Positions 29,109 to 39,033 of a DNA stretch of 64,000 bases are shown in pieces; within the stretch, counting starts at the first letter, position 1; every line of letters begins with the position of its first letter. Under the pieces are notes generated by a model, which was not told the DNA's origin, searched no databases, and saw only the letters and a program-made list of their open reading frames with translations. The translations under genes were made by a program, and so were the position numbers. The stretch is from Chitinophaga pinensis (lineage in GTDB: Bacteria; Bacteroidota; Bacteroidia; Chitinophagales; CAIOSU01). The stretch covers positions 62,001-126,000 of the forward strand of contig CAMDKI010000010.1 in NCBI GenBank assembly GCA_945901065.1, in the 5' to 3' direction.

Positions 29109-29798
29109 TTAAGCAGAAAAGAAATTTTTTAGTCCATTTGCCAATGTCGCTACATCCACCCTATCAATAGGGTGTGGGGTGGTTGGCAAAACCCACAACT
29201 GTGCGTTGGGCAATAACCTAAAGGTTGATACCGTGTCTTCTAGTCCTGCCGTTTGGTCTTTGTCGCCAATGCACAGTAATACTTCGTGCTTCAGGGTTTG
29301 ATAATCCTCGTTTTTAAGCTGCGGTTCGTTACCAAGGTTCCCCATCATTTGTGCAGTTGCCGCCAATACACTACGCCAATTCTTTTCGCCGTGTAGCGCT
29401 TTCAATTGTGCGGCAAAAGCAGGTACTTTAGCCTCCAGTTTATCGGCATCAAGCATCTTTACCTCTTGCGCCGAGCCTTCTGGTGTCCAAACCAGTTTAG
29501 TGCCCAAGGTGGCAATTTTGCTTACTCTTTCAGAGTGTTTTAGCGCAAACAACAGCGCTGCATACCCACCCATGCTATACCCAAAAATGTCTGCCTGCGA
29601 TATCTCATTGTCGTCGAGATATTGTAAAACATTCTTCGCAAAAGCATCAAATTGGTATGCACCGGCAGGCGCAGCGGCTTCGCCGTGGCCGTAAAACGTT
29701 AACGATCGCACATCAGTAAAATTACCCAGTTGTTGCGCCAATGGTTCAAGTTGCTTTGCCGTGCCCAAGGCACCATGCAGCAGCAGTATTGGTTTCAT
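29109..29798 (-). CDS. Alpha/beta hydrolase
   Basis: LLLHGALGTAKQ, FGYSMGGYAALLFAL. Confidence 0.85.
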   Translation of the reverse strand: MKPILLLHGALGTAKQLEPLAQQLGNFTDVRSLTFYGHGEAAAPAGAYQFDAFAKNVLQYLDDNEISQADIFGYSMGGYAALLFALKHSERVSKIATLGTKLVWTPEGSAQEVKMLDADKLEAKVPAFAAQLKALHGEKNWRSVLAATAQMMGNLGNEPQLKNEDYQTLKHEVLLCIGDKDQTAGLEDTVSTFRLLPNAQLWVLPTTPHPIDRVDVATLANGLKNFFSA

Positions 29799-29865
29799 AG
29801 TTGCTTACTTTCTACAAAAACAGTATTTGTTTGTGTATCGTCAATATTATTACCATAAATACATG

Positions 29866-30183
29866 TTAGCCCGCCCTAAAAAGGGCCTTTACCAAAGCTA
29901 CAAAACCATCGAGCAGCACATTGGCGGTATTGGGGCCATTATCTTCAGTTTCATTTTCGTCGTGCGTAGCATGCTGGCGCCTGCCAACTATCGATACCAC
30001 TGAGGTAACAATGGTGCGAAACAAATATTTTGGCGATAACTGGCGCTTTATATCTTCAACATTGTCTTCCAGCTTTTCCGATAAAAAATCAGTGGATAGT
30101 TCCAACCTCATTTTGTGGTAGCGCAGTTCTTCCATGCTGCTTATCTCTCTAATATTGTCTTGGTCGTATCTACTCTGTTTCAT
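29866..30183 (-). CDS. Hypothetical protein (third gene of envelope cluster)
   Basis: ORF with 4 nt overlap to the preceding membrane protein gene. Confidence 0.6.
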   Translation of the reverse strand: MKQSRYDQDNIREISSMEELRYHKMRLELSTDFLSEKLEDNVEDIKRQLSPKYLFRTIVTSVVSIVGRRQHATHDENETEDNGPNTANVLLDGFVALVKALFRAG

Positions 30184-30551
30184 GGCCTGTGTTTTTTGGG
30201 TGCAGGAAACAATTCGCCAATAACGATTTTAAGTATCGGGCGCTGTATCAATCTATCCCTAAGCAATAGCAAAAGGCCCATGCCCAGCAGGTAAAAAACA
30301 CCGACAATAAAGTAACCAAGGTTGTTGTTGCCCAGCACCTCGCCTAAAAACATGGCTGCAGCAAGTGAGGTAAACAGTAAAAACATTCCCAACAGCGTAA
30401 GAAGCAGAATGCCCCCAATAGCAAAAGTTGCAAAAGTGGTAACCCGTTCGGCAACGTGCAGTTTATAGTAATCTATTTTGTATTTTATGTAAAGCTGTGT
30501 GGCTTCTTTGGTATCGCCGGCCAGCTCAAATAAGTCTTTATGTTCGTGCAT
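30180..30551 (-). CDS. Phage-holin-III-like / DUF1469 membrane protein
   Basis: Two long TM stretches, YIKYKIDYYKLHVAERV N-terminus. Confidence 0.7.
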   Translation of the reverse strand: MHEHKDLFELAGDTKEATQLYIKYKIDYYKLHVAERVTTFATFAIGGILLLTLLGMFLLFTSLAAAMFLGEVLGNNNLGYFIVGVFYLLGMGLLLLLRDRLIQRPILKIVIGELFPAPKKHRP

Positions 30552-30568
30552 GAGGGTGTTTTGCGGGG

Positions 30569-30856
30569 TTAAGCGTTGTCGCTTTCTTTTTTATCGGTTT
30601 TGGTCGTGCTGCCTTTCTTGGCCAGGTTGTTTATTTCGTCCATTGCGGCGTTTACCTTGTCGGTTATTTCCAGTTCAAGGGCGCTCATGCGCTGTGCTAC
30701 CTGCTTCCGTATTTGTTTGCCCTGTTTAGAGTTAAGGTAAAGGCCTAGAGCTACGCCTGCTGCCAAGCCACCTAAAAAGGTAAGCAAGTATTTTAAGGAG
30801 TTGCTGCCATTGTCAACTGCCCTGGGGGTATCTTCATTTTCAGTAGGCATGGTCAT
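30569..30856 (-). CDS. YtxH-like protein
   Basis: LLTFLGGLAAGVALGLYLNSKQGKQIRKQ. Confidence 0.75.
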   Translation of the reverse strand: MTMPTENEDTPRAVDNGSNSLKYLLTFLGGLAAGVALGLYLNSKQGKQIRKQVAQRMSALELEITDKVNAAMDEINNLAKKGSTTKTDKKESDNA

Positions 30857-30994
30857 AGTTTTGGGTTTTTTAAAATGCGATTATCTATAAAGATAACGTT
30901 TACAAATCGCAATTCGTTCTATCGCATGTTGTTCCGCAATTTTAACCGCGGTATCAGCTATCCTCCATGTACTTATCCTTACCTTTGCACCGCA

Positions 30995-31747
30995 ATGCAA
31001 AAGCTACAACGTTACTTTCTGGAAATTGCGTACCGGGGCACCAACTATAGCGGTTGGCAGGTGCAGCCCAATGCTCCTACTATTCAGGCTGAGGTGAACC
31101 TTGCTTTGCAACGCTTGTTTAAAGACCCGGAGGTGTATTGCGTGGGCTGCGGCCGCACCGATGCGGGTGTGCATGCCTCACAGTATTTTCTGCATTTCGA
31201 TGCTTCGCCAGAGGTTCCAGAGAATTTCTTTTTTAAGATAAACCGCATGCTCGGCGATGATATTGCTATTAAGCGGGTATTACCGCTGCACTACAATGCC
31301 CATAGCAGGTTTGATGCCAGAAGACGCACCTACCATTACCACATTCATTATAAAGAGAACCCGTTTTTGAAAGGTCTAAGCTATTTTTATTTTAGCGAAT
31401 GGGATTTGGATAAAATGAACGAAGTGGTGACTTTGTTGTTGCAGTACAAAGATTTTAGCCCACTAAGCAAACATAACCCCGATAATAAAACCACGCTGTG
31501 CGATGTTTCGCATGCCCTGTGGGTGCACAACGAAGAAGAAGGCAGGCTTAGGTTTGAGATTAGTGCCAACCGCTTTCTTTGGAACATGGTGCGCATGATA
31601 ACCGGATTAAGTTTAATGGTTGGCCGTGGCAGAATGAACTTAGACGAGGTAAAAAGCGTAATGGATGAGGTTGGCCAGTTTCATTACATAATGCCGGTGC
31701 CCCCGCAAGGGCTGTATTTAACCAAGGTAGAATATCCCTATTTGTAA
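30995..31747 (+). CDS. truA: tRNA pseudouridine(38-40) synthase TruA
   Basis: LEIAYRGTNYSGWQVQPNAPTIQAEV, GCGRTDAGVHAS, RNF-like FLWNMVRMITG. Confidence 0.92.
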   Translation: MQKLQRYFLEIAYRGTNYSGWQVQPNAPTIQAEVNLALQRLFKDPEVYCVGCGRTDAGVHASQYFLHFDASPEVPENFFFKINRMLGDDIAIKRVLPLHYNAHSRFDARRRTYHYHIHYKENPFLKGLSYFYFSEWDLDKMNEVVTLLLQYKDFSPLSKHNPDNKTTLCDVSHALWVHNEEEGRLRFEISANRFLWNMVRMITGLSLMVGRGRMNLDEVKSVMDEVGQFHYIMPVPPQGLYLTKVEYPYL

Positions 31748-31755
31748 TCAGAGCG

Positions 31756-33525
31756 TTGGAACAAAAGCAAAATATTAACGGTAGCGTTTACGATTGGCCC
31801 CTATTAAAGCGGATAATAGGTTTGGCCCGGCCGTACAGGATGCATTTTGCTGCTGCCAGCTTCTTGGCAATTGCAATTGCTGTTATATCGCCGTTGAGGC
31901 CTTACCTGATACAGTATACTGTTGATAATTATGTGCTGGGCTTAAACAGCAAAGGACTGTTTGACATGTCGATGATATTGGTAGGTATGCTGGTTATCGA
32001 GTCGTTGCTGCAGTATGGGTTTATCTATATTACCAGCTGGTTGGGCCAGTCGGTTATTCGCAACCTACGGGTTAGGGTATTTGGTCATGTAGTAGGGCTT
32101 CGGTTGCAGTATTTTGACAGAACCCCAATCGGTACCGTTACTACCCGAACTATTAACGATGTAGAGACCATTAACAACATTTTCTCTCAAGGTCTAGTGC
32201 AAATTGTAGCCGACCTACTTACCATTATCGCCATTATTGCTTTTATGTTGGCTACCAACTGGAAACTGACTTTGGTAAGCTTGGCAACCTTCCCGCTGTT
32301 GATTTACAGCACCTATGTTTTCAAAGAGAGTATCAAATCTGCCTTTCAGAAGGTGCGCAATCAAGTGGCTAAGCTTAATGCCTTTACGCAAGAGCATATA
32401 ACGGGCATGCGCATTATACAAATTTTCAATGCCCAAAAGCGCGAGATGGATCGCTTTAAGCAAATAAACCAAGAGCACCGCGATGCCCATATGCAGAGCA
32501 TCTGGTACTACAGCATCTTCTTCCCGGTGGTGGAAGTGATATTGGCCAGTGCCATTGGTTTGATGGTGTGGTACGGTGCCAATAGGGTTATCCATTACGA
32601 AACTACCATTGGTACGCTTATCGCTTTTATCCTATACCTTAATATGCTGTTTAGGCCGCTGCGTATGCTGGCCGATAAATTTAACACCCTACAAATGGGC
32701 ATGGTTGCTGCCGACAGGGTGTTTGCGCTGTTGGATAAGGAAGAGACCATAGAGAACCAAGGGCATCACCACCCCGATACTATACAAGGCGATGTGAAGT
32801 TTGAGCATGTTTGGTTTGCCTACGAAGACCAGAACTACGTGCTCAAAGGTGTCGATTTCCATATAAAGGCTGGAGAAACCTTGGCTATTGTGGGTGCAAC
32901 CGGTTCGGGCAAAAGCTCCATTATCAATATCCTCAACCGCTTTTACGAGATACAAAAAGGCAGTATTAAGGTTGATGGAGTAGACTTAAGGGATTATGAA
33001 TTGGCCGGTTTGCGCAAGCACATAGGCATGGTACTGCAAGATGTGTTTTTATTTAGTGGCACAGTGCTAGAGAACATAACGCTTCGCGATAGCGTCATAA
33101 CCCGTGAGCAGGTAGTTGAGGCCGCCAAAGCCGTTGGCGCGCACGATTTTATTATGCGCTTACCAGGTGGATACGACTATAAGGTTATGGAGCGCGGCGC
33201 AACCTTGTCAATGGGTCAACGACAGTTAATTTCGTTTATCCGTGCGCTGGTGTTCAACCCAGCCATTCTCATCCTCGATGAAGCTACCTCCAGCATCGAT
33301 ACCGAGAGCGAAATGATAATACAACAAGCCATTGATAAAATGGTAGTTGACCGTACCTCCATCGTTATCGCCCACCGCCTAAGCACCATCCAAAAAGCCG
33401 ACAAAATAATGGTACTAGATAAAGGTGAACTTAAGGAAATCGGCACCCACGAAGAACTCCTAAAACTGGATGGCTACTACCGCAAACTGCACGATATGCA
33501 GTTTAAGAAGGGCGTGGCGGTGTGA
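31756..33525 (+). CDS. ABC transporter, MsbA-like half-transporter
   Basis: TM domain, Walker A GATGSGKSS, signature LSMGQRQL, Walker B LILDEATS; TTG start. Confidence 0.92.
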   Translation: MEQKQNINGSVYDWPLLKRIIGLARPYRMHFAAASFLAIAIAVISPLRPYLIQYTVDNYVLGLNSKGLFDMSMILVGMLVIESLLQYGFIYITSWLGQSVIRNLRVRVFGHVVGLRLQYFDRTPIGTVTTRTINDVETINNIFSQGLVQIVADLLTIIAIIAFMLATNWKLTLVSLATFPLLIYSTYVFKESIKSAFQKVRNQVAKLNAFTQEHITGMRIIQIFNAQKREMDRFKQINQEHRDAHMQSIWYYSIFFPVVEVILASAIGLMVWYGANRVIHYETTIGTLIAFILYLNMLFRPLRMLADKFNTLQMGMVAADRVFALLDKEETIENQGHHHPDTIQGDVKFEHVWFAYEDQNYVLKGVDFHIKAGETLAIVGATGSGKSSIINILNRFYEIQKGSIKVDGVDLRDYELAGLRKHIGMVLQDVFLFSGTVLENITLRDSVITREQVVEAAKAVGAHDFIMRLPGGYDYKVMERGATLSMGQRQLISFIRALVFNPAILILDEATSSIDTESEMIIQQAIDKMVVDRTSIVIAHRLSTIQKADKIMVLDKGELKEIGTHEELLKLDGYYRKLHDMQFKKGVAV

Positions 33526-33537
33526 TAGTGGACATTT

Positions 33538-34506
33538 CTACTTCGAATAAACGTACTTGTCTACATACTCGCTATAAGAGTTCAACAAAAACGACCGCGC
33601 TTCTTTGCTGATTTTCAAGTTAGGGCGAATCTTCTCGAAGGCATGATAGCAGCCTTCAAACAACTGGAACGTTACTGGTATTCCTGCTTTTCTTAGGTTA
33701 TCGACATAAGTAACGGTTTCATCCTTAAAGGGTTCCAAATCGCCAACGAATGTAATGGTGGGCGGTAGTTTGGTATAGTCACTTGCCCTAGCTGCTGCGG
33801 CATAAGTTGGCACTGTTATACCCTGTTCATTAAGCTCTCGCAAATATGCCGACCACCCTAGCTTATTCGCTTTTGAATTCCAGCTGGCAGAATTATTGTC
33901 TCTAGCCGATTCTGAATTTTGCCTATTATCCAACATCGGATAGACAGGTATTTGAAAAGCTATTTTAACCTCTTGGGTATCCGTAGCTTTTAGCGAAACC
34001 GCTGCTGCCAATCCTCCGCCTGCGCTATGTCCTGCAACAATTAGCTTATCGGGCAATATACCCAATAGTTGAGTATTGGCATTCATCCAAAGCAAGGTGT
34101 CGTAGCAATCGTCGAAGGCAGCAGGGTAGGGCGCAGTATACGCTTTCCGATAGTCGGGCGCTACTATTACGCATGGTTTTGTAACAATAAAGTCTCTTAT
34201 ATCCGCTAAGCTAAGCTCAGGGCTACCCAGTACTAGACCACCGCCATGTAGGTAAAGCATTCCGGGCAATTCACCTGAGACATTCAGCGGCTTGAATATC
34301 CTCAATCGTATATCTGGACCGCCATTTTTGCTAGGAATGTACAACTCCTCATTATGCAATCCATCAATGTTTTTCCCATTTAACAATACATTTAGCGAGT
34401 TCAAAAATAGTACTCCCGCTTTATGCATAAACATTGTAAACACTGCTTTCACCAACCAGTAAGTTGGTTGAAGCTCTTTATGGTGCATTTCGCGTGTTAC
34501 TCTCAT
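33538..34506 (-). CDS. Alpha/beta hydrolase (HSL/lipase-type)
   Basis: LYLHGGGLVLGSPE oxyanion motif, VAGHSAGGGLAAA. Confidence 0.88.
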   Translation of the reverse strand: MRVTREMHHKELQPTYWLVKAVFTMFMHKAGVLFLNSLNVLLNGKNIDGLHNEELYIPSKNGGPDIRLRIFKPLNVSGELPGMLYLHGGGLVLGSPELSLADIRDFIVTKPCVIVAPDYRKAYTAPYPAAFDDCYDTLLWMNANTQLLGILPDKLIVAGHSAGGGLAAAVSLKATDTQEVKIAFQIPVYPMLDNRQNSESARDNNSASWNSKANKLGWSAYLRELNEQGITVPTYAAAARASDYTKLPPTITFVGDLEPFKDETVTYVDNLRKAGIPVTFQLFEGCYHAFEKIRPNLKISKEARSFLLNSYSEYVDKYVYSK

Positions 34507-34590
34507 ATATTTGCAAGGTAATGATTTGGACAGTGTTTATTCATTTTCAATCGTTTCTTATTTCCCATTTCATATCCCTTATTTGACTCT

Positions 34591-35334
34591 ATGGAATTCA
34601 AAGACCACTTCTCAACACAGGCTGCAGATTATGCACGCTACCGGCCCGATTACCCACAAGAGCTGTACGATTTTATATTGTTGAATGTGCATAGCAGTGA
34701 TGCCGCATGGGACTGTGGCACTGGCAACGGACAAGTAGCGGTAGAGTTGGCAAACTATTTTGAGGATGTAATGGCCACCGACCCCAGCGCTAACCAGATT
34801 GCCAATGCCATGCTGGTGGAGAACGTGACTTATAGTGTTGCTTCTGCAGAGGCTAGCGGATTGCCAAGCCATTACTTTGATGTCATAACCGTGGGTCAAG
34901 CCATTCATTGGTTCAACTTTGAGGCTTTTTATGCCGAAGTGCACCGCGTTGCAAAACCAGGAGCCATGCTTATAGCTTGGGGCTATGGCCTTACTACCAT
35001 TAACGCCTCAGTAGATGAGGTGGTAAACGATTTCTATTATAACATTGTTGGTGCATATTGGCCCCCCGAGCGTAAATACTTAGATGAGGAATACCTCAAT
35101 ATACCTTTCCCTTTTAAGCAAGTTGCAGTGCCCCGATTGCACATGCAGCAACAGTGGGGTTTGAACGATTTGGTGGGCTATTTAAGTACTTGGTCTAGTG
35201 TTCAGGCATATATAAAAGCACATGGAGTAAACCCTTTACAGGTCCTTTACCCAAAGTTGGTAGTGGCTTGGGGCGATAAGGAAAGCATTAAAACCATCAA
35301 TTGGCCTTTGTATGTGCTGGCCGGAGTTGTATAG
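34591..35334 (+). CDS. Class I SAM-dependent methyltransferase
   Basis: DHFSTQAADYARYRPDYPQELY, WDCGTGNGQVAVELA. Confidence 0.9.
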   Translation: MEFKDHFSTQAADYARYRPDYPQELYDFILLNVHSSDAAWDCGTGNGQVAVELANYFEDVMATDPSANQIANAMLVENVTYSVASAEASGLPSHYFDVITVGQAIHWFNFEAFYAEVHRVAKPGAMLIAWGYGLTTINASVDEVVNDFYYNIVGAYWPPERKYLDEEYLNIPFPFKQVAVPRLHMQQQWGLNDLVGYLSTWSSVQAYIKAHGVNPLQVLYPKLVVAWGDKESIKTINWPLYVLAGVV

Positions 35335-35445
35335 TATAGTTTACAGACTTAGATAGCGTTTTAATGTAGTTCATATAAACTTCTTTGATTTGTTAGGTGT
35401 AAATGCCTAGTTCTGTATCTTAGATGCGCACAAAGCCGAACCATC

Positions 35446-36546
35446 ATGATTGACACTAATTATCATGCACCTATCTCCGATGAATCAACAGCCTTGGTTT
35501 CGGAAGAAATGCTGAAAGATTTCAGTGTTACGCGTCAAAAGTTGTTTATTGATTTGGTATCGCATTTTTACCCTCTCACGGTCGAAATGCTTAATAGCCA
35601 TGCTGATAGATGGAATTGGGATGCCGTTAGTGCCAATAAATTTATCACTTGGACACCGGAGTTGATTGAGGAGTTTGCTGACCATTGGAACTGGAATATA
35701 CTGAGCAGCAACTATAATTTGCCTTGGAGCGAAGAGTTATTGGTAAAATACTATGAAGATTGGAACCCATTGGCCATCAGTTTAAATGCAAAGCTGCCAT
35801 GGACCGGTGAGTTTATTGATAGGCATACCGATTATTGGGCATGGGACCAATTGAGCATTAATGCCGGGTTGCCTTGGAGCGCCGAATTTATTGAGCGCTA
35901 TTTGGGGCTTTGGAACCCTGAGTTTTTAAGCATGAACGAGCATATTCCGTGGACGGTAGAGTTGATTGAGCAGCTAGAGGATGTGCTGGAATGGCAAACG
36001 TTAAGTGCTAACGAAAGTTTGCCTTGGACTGCGGAGTTTATTGAGAAATACAAAGAGCAGATTGAATGGCCCGCGCTATCGGCAAATGGTGGTTTACCTT
36101 GGAATGTGCAGTTGCTTGAAAAGTATGCAGAAGATATTGATTTGTACTTCTTGAGTTCGAATATTGGTTTTCCATGGACCCAAGAGTTTATTAATGCTAA
36201 TTATGAGCATTGGAACTGGGAAGGTATGAGCCGCAATTTGGGTTTGCCTTGGACGGTGGACCTAATTGAGCAGCATAAAAAAGATTGGGAGTGGGGCGAA
36301 TTTGGCTTGAGCAGTAACTATGCCTTGCCTTGGAGTGCCAGCTTAATTGACCGCTATGCCAAGAAGTGGGATTTTAGCGGCACCCACGGCCTATGTAGCA
36401 ACGTAGATATACCTTGGAGCATTGATTTGATAGAAAGGTATTGGAAACAATGGGACCCAAAAAGGTTGGGCGAGAACGGCGGTGTGTGGCAAAAGATTTT
36501 TGAAGGCCGAGTAACCCAGGAAATGATAACGGACTTGTTGAAATGA
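35446..36546 (+). CDS. Tandem 25-aa repeat protein (PW[ST]xE[FL]IExY..W.W..LS.N repeats)
   Basis: About 12 adjacent approximately 25-residue repeats readable directly in the translation. Confidence 0.9.
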   Translation: MIDTNYHAPISDESTALVSEEMLKDFSVTRQKLFIDLVSHFYPLTVEMLNSHADRWNWDAVSANKFITWTPELIEEFADHWNWNILSSNYNLPWSEELLVKYYEDWNPLAISLNAKLPWTGEFIDRHTDYWAWDQLSINAGLPWSAEFIERYLGLWNPEFLSMNEHIPWTVELIEQLEDVLEWQTLSANESLPWTAEFIEKYKEQIEWPALSANGGLPWNVQLLEKYAEDIDLYFLSSNIGFPWTQEFINANYEHWNWEGMSRNLGLPWTVDLIEQHKKDWEWGEFGLSSNYALPWSASLIDRYAKKWDFSGTHGLCSNVDIPWSIDLIERYWKQWDPKRLGENGGVWQKIFEGRVTQEMITDLLK

Positions 36547-36549
36547 AAA

Positions 36550-36572
36550 AACCACGGCGCAAGGCCGTGGTT
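36550..36572 (-). terminator. Rho-independent terminator for minus-strand response regulator
   Basis: AACCACGGC-loop-GCCGTGGTT, minus-strand T-run follows. Confidence 0.8.
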
Positions 36573-36614
36573 AGTGCAGGAAAGTTAGTTGTTGTACATG
36601 TCTAAAGTAGCCAA

Positions 36615-37058
36615 TTATTTTAAACCAGGCAACTTCACCAAGTTTATCCAGAAGTCAACAACAAACTTGATGATCTCCAGAAACTCTTCAAACTTCACCG
36701 GTTTTACGATATAGCAATTGGCGTAGTTCTCATAGCTGATGCGAATATCACGATCAGATTTTGAGGTAGTAAGCACAATTACTGGTATGGTTTTTAGCTG
36801 CGGGTCGTTTTTTACTACTTCCAATACTTCGCGGCCATCCTTGCGGGGCAGGTTAAGGTCAAGCATAATCAGGTCGGGCCTTACTGCGTTTTGATATATG
36901 CCTCTTTTAAACAAATAGTCAAGCGCTTCTTCCCCGTCTCGTGCAACATTTATATTGTCTCGGAAGTCGATTTCCTCAAAGGCTTCTTTGGTGAGTAAAA
37001 CATCACCAGAGTTGTCTTCGATTAGTAAAATCTCAACCGGACGTTCTTTCTGTATCAT
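36615..37058 (-). CDS. Single-domain response regulator (Rcp1/CheY-like)
   Basis: ILLIEDNSGDVLLTKEAFEE, PDLIMLDLNLPRKDGREVLE, VIVLTTSKSDRDI. Confidence 0.92.
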   Translation of the reverse strand: MIQKERPVEILLIEDNSGDVLLTKEAFEEIDFRDNINVARDGEEALDYLFKRGIYQNAVRPDLIMLDLNLPRKDGREVLEVVKNDPQLKTIPVIVLTTSKSDRDIRISYENYANCYIVKPVKFEEFLEIIKFVVDFWINLVKLPGLK

Positions 37059-37250
37059 GGTAGTGATTAATTGTGAAAATAAATATACACCAATCTATTG
37101 CGTTAGCAAAATTAGACACTCGTTTTTTGGTAACCAAATAAAGATAATCACTATAAGGGAAAGCTTAGGTAGAAAGACTTAGAGCGAAAATTAATGCAAT
37201 TTATTGCCAAATCTTAACTCGTCAATCTAAAATCAACAATCTAAAATTAC

Positions 37251-38489
37251 TCACTCCTCCTTTACCAAATTGCCCATGCCAGCAGCCCGGTATGCAGGCA
37301 CCCATGATGCGATTAAGCTAATGGCCACCACTGTGATGGCAACCAAGGCAAAATCGGCCAACTTGAGCTTTACGGGCATAGCACTTACCACAAAGGTGCC
37401 GCTGCCTGGCATGGGTATCAGTTCAAAATTGATTTGGAGCAAACAGATAATTACTGCCATAGCAATACCCACAGCACTAGCCAGCAACGAGGATAACAGG
37501 CCCTCGGTTAAGAAAATGCGCCGTATAGTGCCCGAATCGGCACCTAATGCTTTCAATACGGCAATATCATGTTTCTTTTCGAGTACCAGCATACTCAATG
37601 AGCCAATGATATTAAAGGCCGCTATACCTAATATCAAGCTCAAAATGGCATAGGTAATCCATTTCTCGGTGCGCATTATCTTATATAGAAACTCGTTTTG
37701 CTCGTAGCGGTCTTTCATTACAAAACCCTTGCCCAATATTGCTTCCAAGTCGCGCTTGGCTTTATCAACGGTGGTTTTATCAGGGTCTATCTTTATTTCT
37801 AGGGCACTTATCTCTTGGTCGTATTGCAGCAGCTCTTGCATAAAACTCAATGGCACAAACAAGTATTTGTTGTCAAACTCGGCTTGTATGCTAAACGTAC
37901 CCGAGGGCAACACCCGCCCACGATTAAATGCTTGGCTGGGTATCAATCCACCAGTGCGGCCACTGCGGTTGGGCACTAGTACCGATATGTCGCGCAGTTG
38001 GTCATTTATATTAATGCCTAGTTTGGCCTCAACACCAGCGCCAGCCACGCAATAGTTTTGCCCCCCTTGGCGCAAAACAAATGCCCCGCGCACCATGGCA
38101 CTATCAATGCCCGTTACTTTGCCATACAAGTCGTCAACGCCTTTTACGGTGCCAATAAACTCGTATTTATCGTATTTCAAGGCAGCCTTTTCCTCTAGTA
38201 CCCTGCTTACCATAGCTATGCCTGGCAAATCGAGCAAGGCGGTTTCTTGCTCATCGGTGATAGCAAAGACTTTACCCTCAATGGGCACCAACCGAATATC
38301 GGGGTTAAAGGAGTTGTACAATGAGATGGTTAGCCCTTCGAAACCATTGAACACCGATAGCACCAACACCATAGCCATACTAATAACGGCCATACCCAGC
38401 ATGGAAATGAGGGTAATAACATTGATGGCATTGGTAGATTTTTTGGATACCAGATACCTTGCCGCAAAAGTAAAGGGCAGCGATCTCAT
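37251..38489 (-). CDS. FtsX-like permease, LolC/LolE-type
   Basis: AARYLVSKKSTNAINVITLISMLGMAV, VLEKKHDIAVLKALGAD. Confidence 0.88.
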   Translation of the reverse strand: MRSLPFTFAARYLVSKKSTNAINVITLISMLGMAVISMAMVLVLSVFNGFEGLTISLYNSFNPDIRLVPIEGKVFAITDEQETALLDLPGIAMVSRVLEEKAALKYDKYEFIGTVKGVDDLYGKVTGIDSAMVRGAFVLRQGGQNYCVAGAGVEAKLGININDQLRDISVLVPNRSGRTGGLIPSQAFNRGRVLPSGTFSIQAEFDNKYLFVPLSFMQELLQYDQEISALEIKIDPDKTTVDKAKRDLEAILGKGFVMKDRYEQNEFLYKIMRTEKWITYAILSLILGIAAFNIIGSLSMLVLEKKHDIAVLKALGADSGTIRRIFLTEGLLSSLLASAVGIAMAVIICLLQINFELIPMPGSGTFVVSAMPVKLKLADFALVAITVVAISLIASWVPAYRAAGMGNLVKEE

Positions 38490-38501
38490 GCGCAGCAGGG
38501 T

Positions 38502-38924
38502 TTAATTGTTGTCTGGGTCGTAGTGGTCGGTGTAATCGTCCAAGTTGGTTTTGATATCCTTAGGTGGGTCAGATTTCAATAGCTTATCGATACGGAAAAC
38601 ATCCTCCAACGTTTCGTCCAAATAAAACTCTAGGTGCGGTATCATGCGCAGGTTGCTGCGCAAGCGATTGCCAACATCGCGGCGTATTTCCGAAGCATGA
38701 GTTTTCAGGCCCTTTATGGCTTTTTCTTTGTCATCCTGCCCCATTACGCTCATATAAAAGCGTGCCACCAATAAGTCGGGGGTAACTCTTACACCAGTAA
38801 TGGTAACAAAAGCCGCACCATAGTAACTGGCGCCATTGCGCTGCAAAATTTGGCTCATTTCGTCCTGTAAAAGGCCCGCAACCTGCTTCTGTCTTCTGCT
38901 TTCTTCTTGTGCCATAACATACAA
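38502..38924 (-). CDS. rbfA: 30S ribosome-binding factor A
   Basis: RRQKQVAGLLQDEMSQIL, ITGVRVTPDLLVARFYMSV. Confidence 0.9.
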   Translation of the reverse strand: MYVMAQEESRRQKQVAGLLQDEMSQILQRNGASYYGAAFVTITGVRVTPDLLVARFYMSVMGQDDKEKAIKGLKTHASEIRRDVGNRLRSNLRMIPHLEFYLDETLEDVFRIDKLLKSDPPKDIKTNLDDYTDHYDPDNN

Positions 38925-39033
38925 TAATTAACTGTCCACCTTCGTCAAAATGTTGTAACAAAGCTCCACAATGAAGGGGCAGGGTGGGGCGTTATCAAAA
39001 ACTACCACAAGATAGTGATATATTTGTTCACCT

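Noticed and set aside
30180-30551. Prophage holin
   Set aside because: Phage-holin-III-like families are common chromosomal membrane proteins, and no other phage gene is nearby.
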